Below, in pieces: positions 17,285-26,068 of a DNA stretch of 64,000 bases. The stretch spans positions 1-64,000 of the forward strand of contig CABZEG010000002.1 of the NCBI GenBank assembly GCA_902524655.1, read 5' to 3'. A model generated the notes under the pieces. The model had not been told where the DNA came from and searched no databases. It worked only from the letters and a program-made list of their open reading frames with translations. How positions within the stretch are numbered: position 1 is the stretch's first letter; every line of letters begins with the position of its first letter. Origin of the DNA: an uncultured Alphaproteobacteria bacterium (GTDB taxonomy: Bacteria; Pseudomonadota; Alphaproteobacteria; Rhodobacterales; Rhodobacteraceae). Position numbers and translations under genes: made by a program.

Positions 17285-18077
17285 AACTGGTGTTACTGAT
17301 TTTTTCTTTGTTGACAAAAATAGAGCCACTCTAGCCATAGTAGGAGAGGATAAAATTGATTTTCTACAGGCACTAACTACGAACAATATTGAGAAAGTAT
17401 CGAAAGAGGGCATTATTTACACTGCGATTTTGTCTCCCCAAGGCAAATATTTGTTTGATTTTTTTGTTTTTTCTTTGGGTAAAAAGGAAATTTTTATCGA
17501 CATCCATCAGTCTAGAGCTGTAGCATTCAAAAAATTTTTAGAATTTTATAAACTCAATTCTGATGTGAGTATTTCCGATAAGAGTTGCCAGGTTGTACTG
17601 AGTTCCGTTCAAGAAGAATTTTTTTCTTTTCCTGACCCTAGAGCAAAGATTTTGGGCTGGCGTTGTTATGATTTCAAGGAGGAGTTTGCAAATGAGAGAA
17701 GAGGGTTTGAGGAGTTTGAGACTAATAGAATAAAAAGTCTAATTCCGGAAACGGGAATAGAGTTGATCCCTGAGAAATCGTATATTTTAGAGTTGAATTT
17801 TGAAAAAATACACGGCGTAGATTTTAAGAAAGGCTGCTATATAGGCCAAGAAGTGACTGCACGAATGAAACATAAGGCGAAGTTAAAAAATAAGCTTTAT
17901 TGTGGACGAATTCCAACCAATCCTGAAAACAAGACGGACAAAAAAATTTATTTTGATGGCAAGGTTGTAGGAGAAATATTTAGTATTTTTAATAATTACT
18001 GTTTGATTAAAATTAAGGAAGATTTCAAAGAGGAGCAATTAACTGTTTTTGGACAACCACTCACTCTAGTGAATTGA
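17277..18077 (+). CDS. ygfZ: YgfZ/GcvT-like folate-dependent Fe-S cluster protein
   Basis: The 266-aa protein carries the YgfZ signature KGCYIGQE at residues 185-192, with Cys187 as the conserved redox-active residue, and the N-terminal TTNN segment typical of GcvT-like folds. YgfZ uses tetrahydrofolate and supports maturation of 4Fe-4S enzymes such as MiaB. Its start lies 8 bp inside the ABC transporter gene, so it is likely co-translated. The stop overlaps suhB by 12 bp tail to tail. Confidence 0.92.
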   Translation: MIKTGVTDFFFVDKNRATLAIVGEDKIDFLQALTTNNIEKVSKEGIIYTAILSPQGKYLFDFFVFSLGKKEIFIDIHQSRAVAFKKFLEFYKLNSDVSISDKSCQVVLSSVQEEFFSFPDPRAKILGWRCYDFKEEFANERRGFEEFETNRIKSLIPETGIELIPEKSYILELNFEKIHGVDFKKGCYIGQEVTARMKHKAKLKNKLYCGRIPTNPENKTDKKIYFDGKVVGEIFSIFNNYCLIKIKEDFKEEQLTVFGQPLTLVN

Positions 18078-18869
18078 AGATCTAATTATTTCAGAAAATT
18101 TTTTAAAGACTGTCTCCTGATTGTTTGAGCAGATAATATTTCCGGTTTCCAAGGGGGTGTGATTCATTTCTATACTCTCTAAAATCCCTCCCGCCTCTTT
18201 CACAAGAATTATTCCCGCTGCCATATCCCAGGGAGATAAGTTTTGTTCCCAAAAGCCATCGAATCTGCCAGCGGCAACGTATGCTAAATCCAATGCAGCT
18301 GCACCATTTCTTCTTATTCCTGAACAACTAGGCATAAGATTACCAATAGATGAAAGAGAATTTTGTAGATTATCATTTTGACCGAAAGGAATACCTGTAG
18401 AAAACAACATTTCCTGGAACGTAGTTCTATTAGATACTCTTAATCTTTGTTCATTTAACCAAGACCCACCGCCCTTCTGCGCAGAAAACAATTCATCTTT
18501 AATAGGATCATAAATTATTCCTGCAACGATTTCTTTTTTGTGTTCCAGAGCGATAGATATAGCCCAATGAGGAATGCCATGCAAAAAATTGGTTGTTCCA
18601 TCTAGTGGATCCACTATCCATCTCCTTGTAGGGTCTTCTCCCTCTATTTCCTGACTTTCTTCAGCGCACCAACCGTAACTTGGTCGCGCAGAAAGTAATT
18701 CCTCTTTGATAATCTTTTCTGCTCTTAAATCAGCTTTTGATACGAAGTCACCTGCTTTTTTTGATACAACTTGAAGCTTTTCGATTTCGTTAAAATCTCT
18801 AATAAGTGATTTAGAAGCTTTCCTAGCAGCTTTTATCATTATGTTTAAATTGGCAGTATTGTTTTGCAT
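18066..18869 (-). CDS. suhB: Inositol monophosphatase family protein SuhB
   Basis: The 267-aa enzyme has the metal-dependent phosphatase signatures AEES (residues 69-72), WIVDPLDGTTNFLHGIPHW (from residue 84) and, near the C-terminus, WEQNLSPWDMAAGIILVKEAGG. These provide the two-metal site for inositol-1-phosphate or related substrates. In proteobacteria SuhB also binds RNA polymerase/NusA during rRNA transcription. It lies 18 bp downstream of efp and is probably co-transcribed with it, an arrangement seen in other alphaproteobacteria. Confidence 0.93.
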   Translation of the reverse strand: MQNNTANLNIMIKAARKASKSLIRDFNEIEKLQVVSKKAGDFVSKADLRAEKIIKEELLSARPSYGWCAEESQEIEGEDPTRRWIVDPLDGTTNFLHGIPHWAISIALEHKKEIVAGIIYDPIKDELFSAQKGGGSWLNEQRLRVSNRTTFQEMLFSTGIPFGQNDNLQNSLSSIGNLMPSCSGIRRNGAAALDLAYVAAGRFDGFWEQNLSPWDMAAGIILVKEAGGILESIEMNHTPLETGNIICSNNQETVFKKFSEIIRSSIH

Positions 18870-18887
18870 AAGACGCCTTTGGGGTGC

Positions 18888-19451
18888 TTAAGATCTCTCA
18901 AGATATTCACTTGTTTCAGTAGAAACTATTATTGACTCCCCTTCAGCAATAAATTGAGGAACCATAATTCGCAAACCGTTATCGAGGATTGCTGGTTTAG
19001 AGCTGTTTGCAGCGGTTTGTCCCTTAATTGTAGGTTCAGTTTCTTTTACAACACAGGACAATTTTTCGGGCAATGAAACGTTTAAAGCTTCATTTTCAAA
19101 AAATTCAATTTGAACTACTAATCCTTCTGTAAGAAAATTGGTGATGACGTTTAAGGCAGATTCCTTGATGGTGATTTGTTCGAATGTTTCATTATCCATA
19201 AATATAAAATCTTCATCACTTTTATATAAGAACTGGTAGTCCTTTTGTTCAAGTCTTACTCTTTCAATCTTATCAGCTGACCTGAACCGTTCATTTAATT
19301 TAGAGTTTGTTCTAATATTTTTTAATTCCACCTGAGCAAAAGCGCCACCTTTGCCTGGCTTAACATGAGATGTTTTCACTGCAATCCATAAACCATTCTT
19401 ATGTTCGATAACATTGCCTTTTCTTATTTCATTTCCATTTATTTTGACCAT
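18888..19451 (-). CDS. efp: Translation elongation factor P
   Basis: EF-P (187 aa) enters the ribosomal E site and relieves stalling at polyproline. The N-terminal KOW-like domain has HVKPGKGGAFAQV with Lys34 at the loop tip, the residue that is beta-lysylated in enterobacteria. The two C-terminal OB domains follow with the conserved ending (GLRIMVPQFIAEGESIIVSTETSEYLER). It is followed by suhB on the same strand and preceded by tRNA-His 24 bp upstream. Confidence 0.97.
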   Translation of the reverse strand: MVKINGNEIRKGNVIEHKNGLWIAVKTSHVKPGKGGAFAQVELKNIRTNSKLNERFRSADKIERVRLEQKDYQFLYKSDEDFIFMDNETFEQITIKESALNVITNFLTEGLVVQIEFFENEALNVSLPEKLSCVVKETEPTIKGQTAANSSKPAILDNGLRIMVPQFIAEGESIIVSTETSEYLERS

Positions 19452-19475
19452 ATTGCGTACTTACTTTTTCGAGAG

Positions 19476-19552
19476 TGGTACCGATGGTTGGATTCGAACC
19501 AACGACCCCTAGATCCACAATCTAGTGCTCTAACCAACTGAGCTACATCGGC
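19476..19552 (-). tRNA. tRNA-His (anticodon GTG), A73 and no encoded G-1
   Basis: On the minus strand the gene has acceptor stem GCCGATG/CATCGGT (first pair G1-U72 wobble), anticodon loop ATTGTGG with GTG, T arm TTGGTTCGAATCCAA and an encoded CCA. The discriminator base is A and the base before G1 is T, so no G-1 is encoded. Most bacterial tRNA-His genes encode G-1 paired with C73. This non-canonical form is known from part of the Alphaproteobacteria, in which HisRS no longer needs G-1. Confidence 0.96.
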
Positions 19553-19712
19553 ATAACTTACATCCGTAATTAGTAAGTTAAAAAAGAACGAATTAACAGC
19601 TTTTTTTGTAAGACTCAAAGTTATTTCAGAATATTATTGTGGTGGCTAGATAAACATGTGTTATTTCATTTAAAAGGCCTATCAGACCCATGAAAATTGC
19701 TAATTTAAAAAT

Positions 19713-19741
19713 TTGTTTAAATTTTTTTTAGATTATATATG
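19713..19741 (+). promoter_or_regulatory. Promoter for 6S RNA
   Basis: A -35-like TTGTTT (19713-19718) and a -10-like TATATG (19736-19741) are separated by 17 bp in a very T-rich tract. Transcription would begin near 19748, just before the first strand of the 6S RNA closing stem. This is a motif match only. Confidence 0.5.
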
Positions 19742-19747
19742 GTCATA

Positions 19748-19910
19748 ATTGTGAGTTCTGGCTTTCTTGTAAAAGTTTAATCCTAGTGGCCTTAAAATCT
19801 CGAAAGGGAGTTGGCTCTGTCAAGGTCGTGGCCTCTGATAACCGATGCCCACCTGTTAATTCAGGCTCTCGAGGATAAAACAACTACGGTTTTGCTGGTT
19901 CTCACTTTTG
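19748..19910 (+). ncRNA. ssrS: 6S RNA (ssrS)
   Basis: This gene-free stretch directly precedes fau, the usual 6S RNA partner in Proteobacteria. The ends close on themselves: GTGAGTTCTGGC (19751-19762) pairs with GCTGGTTCTCAC (19894-19905) as 5 bp, a 2x2 internal loop and 5 bp with two wobbles, followed by a T-rich tail. Inside, CTCGA (19799-19803) pairs with TCGAG (19869-19873), leaving a large internal bubble and a hairpin with AGG/CCT and TGG/CCA. The roughly 160-nt length and the long, interrupted hairpin with a central bubble are those of 6S RNA, which binds RNA polymerase holoenzyme in stationary phase. Position and fold support it; primary sequence was not compared to a model. Confidence 0.72.
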
Positions 19911-19926
19911 TTTTTACAGAGGTGGC

Positions 19927-20508
19927 TTGTTGTCAGAAACCGATAAAGCACAGCAAAGAAAAATTGCGCTTACTAAAAGAAGGAAAATCTATGAAGCTTT
20001 GCACCACGAGGAATATGCCAAAAGAATTACCCACTTTTTCCATGAATGGATTTCAGGTCAAAAGTCTGTTTTTGTTGTAGCTTTATATCACCCCATAAAA
20101 AACGAAATAAGTCCCCTGTCGCTGATAGAGTATCTTGATACCAAAAATAAAACAATTTGCTTGCCGATGGTTGTAAATAAAAAACAACCTTTAATATTCA
20201 AGCCTTGGCGTCCAGGAAAGAAAATGGTTATTGGACATTACGGAATATCCGTACCTGATAATGACCAGACCTTAATTCCTGACCTAATTATTTGTCCGCT
20301 TCTAGCTTATGATTCAAAGGGAATGAGACTAGGTTATGGTGGAGGCTTCTATGACAGAACAATAAAATATTTTAGAAAAAATAAGCAAGTAAAATATATC
20401 GGGCTTGCGTTTTCAGGGCAAAAAAGTTATCACGACCTACCATCAGAGGTTCATGATGTTCCTCTAGACGCAGTTATAACTGAAACGGGAATGGATTATT
20501 TCCAATAA
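19927..20508 (+). CDS. fau: 5-formyltetrahydrofolate cyclo-ligase
   Basis: The 193-aa enzyme converts 5-formyl-THF to 5,10-methenyl-THF with ATP. It shows the family C-terminus LLAYDSKGMRLGYGGGFYDRTI and an N-terminal basic KRRKIYEAL helix. No ATG is available; TTG at 19927 or 19930 follows the ribosome site AGAGGTGG (19918-19925). In Proteobacteria this gene is usually co-transcribed with 6S RNA, as the location here suggests. Next in line are ymdB (23-bp gap) and yebC. Confidence 0.9.
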   Translation: MLSETDKAQQRKIALTKRRKIYEALHHEEYAKRITHFFHEWISGQKSVFVVALYHPIKNEISPLSLIEYLDTKNKTICLPMVVNKKQPLIFKPWRPGKKMVIGHYGISVPDNDQTLIPDLIICPLLAYDSKGMRLGYGGGFYDRTIKYFRKNKQVKYIGLAFSGQKSYHDLPSEVHDVPLDAVITETGMDYFQ

Positions 20509-20531
20509 TTTTAAATGCAGAAACCTAGAAC

Positions 20532-21335
20532 ATGAAAGTAGCTTTTTTCGGTGATATTGTTGGGAAAACAGGAAGGCAAAAATTAGAGAGTAGTCTTCAT
20601 CAATTTGTTTCTTCTGAAAAAATTGATTTTGTTGTGGTGAATGCAGAAAATGCAACCTCTGGAGCAGGACTATCTGCAAACCACGCAGAAGATTTGCTGA
20701 ATGCTTCCGTCGATTGCATCACTCTAGGAGATCATGCCTATGACAATAAAGAAATAATACCTTTATTAGCACACACAAAACAAATAGTTAGACCAATTAA
20801 TTATTCGGATGATTGTCCTGGGCAAGGCTGGCAAATTTTTTCGGTCAATGATAAGAAAATACTTGTGTTGCAGGTTTTGGGACGTGTGTTTATGAAAAAA
20901 AAATTCTTGGACCCATTTCCGTTCTTAGAAGATATATTTTCTCAATATAAGCTTGGCCTGAATGTGGATTGTATAATTGTAGATATACACGCTGAGGCAA
21001 CCTCCGAGAAAATGGCCGTGGGCCATTTTTGTGATGGCAAAGCAAGTTTAGTAATTGGTACTCATACACATGTGCCTACTGGAGACACAAGAATTTTAGA
21101 AAATGGAACAGCATTTCAGTCTGATGCAGGAATGTCCGGTGACTATAATAGTATCATTGGTATGGATAAAGTCGAACCAATGCGGAGATTTTTGAAAAAT
21201 CAAATTAGTGGAAGATTTACGCCAGCAAATGGAGAGGCAACTCTGTGCGGAGTAACAGTGGATTTGAATAAAAACGGCACGGCAAAAAAGATAAAAGCAA
21301 TTAGGATCGGCGGAGTTTTAGGGCACTCAGCATAA
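20532..21335 (+). CDS. ymdB: YmdB-family metallophosphoesterase (TIGR00282)
   Basis: The 267-aa protein starts with FFGDIVGKTGR and continues with VVVNAENATSGAGL, TLGDHAYDN and VIGTHTHVPTGDTRIL, the metal-binding blocks of YmdB-type phosphoesterases. Family members hydrolyse 2',3'-cyclic nucleotides in vitro and affect biofilm and RNA levels in Bacillus. The usual GNH block reads GDH here. It lies between fau and yebC, all on the same strand. Confidence 0.87.
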   Translation: MKVAFFGDIVGKTGRQKLESSLHQFVSSEKIDFVVVNAENATSGAGLSANHAEDLLNASVDCITLGDHAYDNKEIIPLLAHTKQIVRPINYSDDCPGQGWQIFSVNDKKILVLQVLGRVFMKKKFLDPFPFLEDIFSQYKLGLNVDCIIVDIHAEATSEKMAVGHFCDGKASLVIGTHTHVPTGDTRILENGTAFQSDAGMSGDYNSIIGMDKVEPMRRFLKNQISGRFTPANGEATLCGVTVDLNKNGTAKKIKAIRIGGVLGHSA

Positions 21336-21393
21336 TAACGAATAATAGTTTTTTTTTGTTGTTTTATGAAAAATTTTTATGGTAGAAACTTAC

Positions 21394-22140
21394 ATGGCTG
21401 GTCATAGTAAATGGGCAAATATTCAGCATAGAAAGGGTCGACAAGACGCGGCCAGATCTAAGTTGTTCTCCAAGTTGTCCAAGGAGATAACGGTTGCAGC
21501 AAAAATGGGCGATCCTGATCCAGAAAAAAACCCTAGATTACGTTTAGCAGTAAGAGAGGCAAAATCTAACTCCGTGCCAAAAGATGTTATAGATCGGGCA
21601 ATTAAAAAGTCTCAAAGTTCAGATTTTGAAAATATGGATGAGATTCGATACGAAGGCTATGCTTCTGGTGGCATTGCAGTGATAGTAGAAGCTTTAACTG
21701 ACAACAGAAATAGAACAGCATCTAATGTGCGCTCTTTATTTACCAAGTATGGCGGGAACCTTGGTGAAAGTGGGTCTGTGGGATTTCTATTTGATCAGTG
21801 TGGGTTGATCCAATTTGATCTCAAGGCACAAAGTGAAGATGAAGTCTTTGAAAAAGCAATAGATGCAGGGGCAGACGATGTTGAGTTTTATGATCAAAGG
21901 GCATTTATTTATTGTTCTACAGAAGATTTAAACACCATTGCAAACTTTATGGAGAAATGCCATTTTGACGATATAAGCAGTAAAATAATATGGAAAGCCA
22001 AAGAACCAATTAAAATAGGTATTGAGCAATTACAAAAGGTCGCCAAATTGATCGAAGCCTTGGAAGACGATGATGATGTGAGATCTGTTACTAGCAACTT
22101 TGAGGCTTCAGATGAAGACTTTGAAGCTCTTTCAAGTTAA
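21394..22140 (+). CDS. yebC: YebC/PmpR family protein
   Basis: The 248-aa product begins with the canonical [19 protein letters not shown], which fixes the start at 21394 although an ATG 15 bp upstream is in frame. Conserved segments [23 protein letters not shown] and [14 protein letters not shown] follow. YebC-family proteins are described as DNA-binding regulators and, more recently, as translation factors easing proline-rich stalling, an interesting match to efp at 18.9 kb. No ruvC neighbour is present. Confidence 0.93.
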   Translation: MAGHSKWANIQHRKGRQDAARSKLFSKLSKEITVAAKMGDPDPEKNPRLRLAVREAKSNSVPKDVIDRAIKKSQSSDFENMDEIRYEGYASGGIAVIVEALTDNRNRTASNVRSLFTKYGGNLGESGSVGFLFDQCGLIQFDLKAQSEDEVFEKAIDAGADDVEFYDQRAFIYCSTEDLNTIANFMEKCHFDDISSKIIWKAKEPIKIGIEQLQKVAKLIEALEDDDDVRSVTSNFEASDEDFEALSS

Positions 22141-22164
22141 AAATATTATCGTGTAAGGACAACT

Positions 22165-23697
22165 ATGGAAAACATTTTACAGCAACTTGAGAAACGTAGA
22201 GAAGAGGCACGACTTGGTGGGGGAAAGAAACGAGTAGAAGCACAGCATGAGAAAGGAAAACTTACAGCTAGGGAACGCTTAGAGGTTTTGCTTGATAGGA
22301 ACTCATTCGAAGAATTTGATATGTTTGTAACTCATAATTGCACTGATTTTGGTATGGAAACTCAAAAAATTCCGGGTGACGGTGTGATCACTGGGTGGGG
22401 TACGATCAACGGTAGGTTGGTATATGTTTTCAGTCAAGATTTTACTGTTTTAGGTGGATCTTTATCAGAAAGTCATGCAAAAAAGATTTGTAAGATTATG
22501 GACATGGCCGTTCAAAACAGGGCGCCAGTGATTGGATTGAATGATAGCGGTGGTGCAAGAATACAAGAGGGCGTAGCTTCTCTCGCTGGATATGCGGAAG
22601 TATTCAAAAGAAATACTTTGGCTTCCGGTGTTGTGCCGCAAATTAGTGTAATTATGGGGCCTTGTGCCGGTGGCGCAGTTTATTCGCCTGCTATGACTGA
22701 TTTTATTTTCATGGTAAAAAATTCAAGCTATATGTTCGTCACTGGTCCAGATGTAGTCAAAGCTGTTACAAATGAGGTGGTAACTGCAGAAGAACTTGGC
22801 GGAGCAAAGACGCATACCAGCAAATCAAGTGTTGCTGATGCGGCATATGACAACGATATCATTGTGCTTAAACAAGTGAGAAGATTTTTCGACTTTATTC
22901 CACTCAATAATACTGACAAGAGCCCTACTATAGAGGTATACGACTCCATAAACCGATCAGAAAATTCTCTGGATACATTAATTCCTGAAAACCCCAACAC
23001 ACCATATGATATGAAGGAATTGATAATTAAAATAGCTGATGAAAATGACTTCTTTGAAATTCAGAAGGAATTTGCGAAGAACATTTTAGTTGGTTTCATT
23101 AGGGTGAACGGGTCAACTGTAGGAGTTGTAGCAAATCAACCTATGGTGCTAGCAGGCTGTCTTGATATAGATAGTTCTCGTAAAGCTGCCCGATTTGTTC
23201 GCTTTTGTGATGCATTCGAGATACCAATCTTAACTTTCGTAGACGTTCCAGGATTTCTACCTGGCACCTCACAGGAATATGGCGGTGTAATTAAGCATGG
23301 CGCTAAACTTTTATTCGCTTACGCAGAAGCTACAGTGCCTAAAGTTACGGTTATAACAAGAAAAGCATACGGTGGAGCATACGATGTTATGGCATCTAAG
23401 CACCTCAGAGGTGATTTCAATTATGCTTGGCCAACTGCTGAGATTGCAGTTATGGGTTCAAAGGGCGCTGTGGAAATAATACATAGAGCAGATCTTGGCA
23501 ATAGTGGAAAGCTAGAAAATCATAGAAAAGTTTATGAAGAGAGATTTGCTAACCCTTTTGTTGCTGCTGAAAAGGGATTTATAGATGAGGTTATTATGCC
23601 AAGAAATACAAGGCGTAGAATTGCGAGAGCATTGTCCAGCCTAAGGAATAAAAAATTATCAAACCCACTGAAAAAACATGACAATATTCCACTATAA
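22165..23697 (+). CDS. pccB: Propionyl-CoA carboxylase beta subunit
   Basis: The 510-aa carboxyltransferase subunit moves CO2 from biotin to propionyl-CoA to give (S)-methylmalonyl-CoA. It has the acyl-CoA carboxyltransferase halves with [20 protein letters not shown], the oxyanion segment [13 protein letters not shown], and [32 protein letters not shown] plus [18 protein letters not shown] ribosome site AAGGA precedes the ATG. It opens the propionate operon pccB-unknown-pccA-mcm-maeB-prpE. Confidence 0.96.
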   Translation: MENILQQLEKRREEARLGGGKKRVEAQHEKGKLTARERLEVLLDRNSFEEFDMFVTHNCTDFGMETQKIPGDGVITGWGTINGRLVYVFSQDFTVLGGSLSESHAKKICKIMDMAVQNRAPVIGLNDSGGARIQEGVASLAGYAEVFKRNTLASGVVPQISVIMGPCAGGAVYSPAMTDFIFMVKNSSYMFVTGPDVVKAVTNEVVTAEELGGAKTHTSKSSVADAAYDNDIIVLKQVRRFFDFIPLNNTDKSPTIEVYDSINRSENSLDTLIPENPNTPYDMKELIIKIADENDFFEIQKEFAKNILVGFIRVNGSTVGVVANQPMVLAGCLDIDSSRKAARFVRFCDAFEIPILTFVDVPGFLPGTSQEYGGVIKHGAKLLFAYAEATVPKVTVITRKAYGGAYDVMASKHLRGDFNYAWPTAEIAVMGSKGAVEIIHRADLGNSGKLENHRKVYEERFANPFVAAEKGFIDEVIMPRNTRRRIARALSSLRNKKLSNPLKKHDNIPL

Positions 23698-23753
23698 CGA
23701 GGTATAAGATTTTTAAGCATAGGGGATTTCCATCAGGAATTAAGCAAACGAAG

Positions 23754-24053
23754 GTGCACTTTACTATACGGCGCGAAAATAAAGTTGAACCTGCTAAAAT
23801 TTTCAGAAGAGAAAGGTATTCAGATCGACGAAAAAATGACATAATTGCTGACACGGTTTTTCTCTCTCATCTTTATGATTTTTTTGGTGATAAGCCATTT
23901 CTGAGAGGAAACCTTGATGCTGGAAGGATTAGCTGGTTATTTGGTAGGGAGATTAAAAGTGCAGAAAAAAACTTCGATCCCAAATCCTATGAGGCTCTTT
24001 TGGTTTTAGATGTAAAGGAAATTGAAAAAAATTTTCCTAATGTAATAGGGTAG
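23754..24053 (+). CDS. Small unknown protein between pccB and pccA, 99 aa
   Basis: The frame starts at a GTG and ends 9 bp before pccA, within the operon. The product is mixed-charge with no membrane segment or known motif: an arginine-rich N-terminal part (RRENKVEPAKIFRRERYSDRRKND) and a C-terminal half rich in Phe, Asp and Glu. Small conserved genes at this position occur in other alphaproteobacterial pcc loci, but I do not recognise a named family. Codon position composition fits its neighbours, and operon placement makes it likely to be real. Confidence 0.55.
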   Translation: MHFTIRRENKVEPAKIFRRERYSDRRKNDIIADTVFLSHLYDFFGDKPFLRGNLDAGRISWLFGREIKSAEKNFDPKSYEALLVLDVKEIEKNFPNVIG

Positions 24054-24062
24054 TAAATTAAA

Positions 24063-26060
24063 ATGTTTAAAAAAATACTTGTCGCAAACAGAGGTGAAAT
24101 TGCCTGTCGCGTAATTAAGTCAGCCCAAGATATGGGTATAAACGTAGTTGCTGTTTATTCAGACGCTGACAGGTATTCCCCGCATACCTTGATGGCCGAT
24201 GAGGCAATATACATAGGAGAAAGTCCTGCGCAAAGTTCTTATCTAGATAAAGAGAAAATTATTTCTGCTATGAAACAAACGGGAGCAGAGGCAGTTCATC
24301 CAGGCTACGGATTTCTTTCAGAAAATTCAGATTTTGCTCGAGAAGTTGAAAAAAATAACTTTGTTTTCATAGGGCCTCCAAGCTCAGCAATAGATTCAAT
24401 GGGTGATAAAATATCATCAAAAAAAATCGCTGAAGAGGCAGGAGTATCCATCGTACCTGGGTTTCTAGGTGAAATTTCTGATGAAAATCAGGCAGAGAAA
24501 ATCGCTAAAGATATTGGGTTTCCAGTATTAATTAAAGCATCAGCAGGCGGTGGTGGTAAGGGTATGAGAATTGTTAGTTCTGAGAGCGAATTGAAACAAG
24601 GTTTAATTTCCTCAAAAAACGAGGCAGAAAAGTCCTTTGGTGATAAACGAGTTTTTATCGAGAAGTATATATCTAATCCCAGGCATATAGAGATCCAAGT
24701 ACTAGCTGATAAGTTTGGAAATTGTGTATATTTAGGGGAAAGAGAATGTTCGATTCAAAGAAGAAATCAAAAGGTTATTGAAGAAGCCCCAAGTCCCTTC
24801 CTTGACAATCAGCTAAGAATGAAAATGGGAGATCAAGCTGTAAGTTTGGCAAAGGCAGTAAACTACTGCTCCGCTGGAACCGTAGAGTTTATAGTTGATG
24901 GAGATAAAAATTTTTATTTCCTGGAAATGAATACACGTTTGCAAGTAGAACACCCCGTTACAGAACTAGTAACTGGTTTAGATCTTGTAGAATTAATGAT
25001 AAAAGTCGCTTATGGGGAGCGCTTAAATTTAATGCAAGACGAAGTAAAACTGAAGGGTTGGGCTTTAGAAAGCAGAATTTATGCAGAAGATCCCTATAGA
25101 AACTTTCTTCCATCTACTGGAAGATTAACAAAGTTTAGACCCCCTCAAGTATCCGATGACGAGGAAAAAGTAATTAGAAATGATTGCGGTGTAATTGAAG
25201 GTGGAGAAATCAGTATTTATTATGATCCAATGATATCTAAGTTATGTTCTTGGGGAGAAACTAGGGAACAAGCTATTTGCTACATGCAGGAAGCTTTGGA
25301 TAATTATCAAATTGAAGGAATAGGACAAAATATACCCTTTTTACATAGTGTTTATAGGAATATTGATTTTCGCGAAGGCAGGATTTCAACAGCTTTTATA
25401 GAAGAAAACTATCCTGAAGGATTTAAAGGTGAGACTCTTTCTGAAGAGGAACGCAGCCAATTAGCTGCTTTAGTCGGGTTTGTACAGCATATAAAAAATA
25501 TAAGAAATCAAACAATTTCAGGAAGAATGAACACTTCTGAGAGGAATACGGATGGTGAATATTTTATAAAGTTTGAGGATCAATGGGTTGCGGTTAAAAT
25601 TCAGATAGGTGACCATGAGCATACTGTTATTGTAGATGACACGCAGTTAAAGTTTGTCACTAGTTGGAAACCGAGCGATGCCTTGATACGCGCAAGTTTT
25701 AACAAAAAAAATATTGTCGCAAATTTAAGATTTCAGGATGAAGGAATTACTGTAGAGTACCGAGGTTTTTTGGATACAGTAATTGTATGTAACGAAACTG
25801 AAAAAGAGTTATTTAAATTTATAAAGGAGCCTGAAGCTATTGATACATCGAAATTTCTTTTATGTCCCATGCCAGGGCTTTTAGTTTCTATGAGTGTAAA
25901 AGATGGAGATTTTATTGAGGAAGGTCAAATTTTATGTTCTGTTGAAGCAATGAAGATGGAGAACGTATTTAGAGCTGAGAAAAAAGGTAAGGTTAAAAAA
26001 GTCAATGTAGCAGCCGGTGACAGTTTGGCAGTAGATGATGTAATTATTGAGTTTGAATAA
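24063..26060 (+). CDS. pccA: Propionyl-CoA carboxylase alpha (biotin) subunit
   Basis: The 665-aa protein combines a biotin carboxylase (residues 1-445; N-terminal [18 protein letters not shown]-grasp loop [22 protein letters not shown] and [13 protein letters not shown]), a linking BT domain, and a C-terminal biotinyl domain with VEAMKMEN in which Lys631 is biotinylated. With PccB it carboxylates propionyl-CoA using bicarbonate and ATP. It lies 9 bp after the small gene and 8 bp before mcm. Confidence 0.96.
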   Translation: MFKKILVANRGEIACRVIKSAQDMGINVVAVYSDADRYSPHTLMADEAIYIGESPAQSSYLDKEKIISAMKQTGAEAVHPGYGFLSENSDFAREVEKNNFVFIGPPSSAIDSMGDKISSKKIAEEAGVSIVPGFLGEISDENQAEKIAKDIGFPVLIKASAGGGGKGMRIVSSESELKQGLISSKNEAEKSFGDKRVFIEKYISNPRHIEIQVLADKFGNCVYLGERECSIQRRNQKVIEEAPSPFLDNQLRMKMGDQAVSLAKAVNYCSAGTVEFIVDGDKNFYFLEMNTRLQVEHPVTELVTGLDLVELMIKVAYGERLNLMQDEVKLKGWALESRIYAEDPYRNFLPSTGRLTKFRPPQVSDDEEKVIRNDCGVIEGGEISIYYDPMISKLCSWGETREQAICYMQEALDNYQIEGIGQNIPFLHSVYRNIDFREGRISTAFIEENYPEGFKGETLSEEERSQLAALVGFVQHIKNIRNQTISGRMNTSERNTDGEYFIKFEDQWVAVKIQIGDHEHTVIVDDTQLKFVTSWKPSDALIRASFNKKNIVANLRFQDEGITVEYRGFLDTVIVCNETEKELFKFIKEPEAIDTSKFLLCPMPGLLVSMSVKDGDFIEEGQILCSVEAMKMENVFRAEKKGKVKKVNVAAGDSLAVDDVIIEFE

Positions 26061-26068
26061 GGTATAAC

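Noticed and set aside
19811-20080. An 89-aa plus-strand frame upstream of fau
   Set aside because: It begins inside 6S RNA and overlaps fau in another frame; composition does not support coding.
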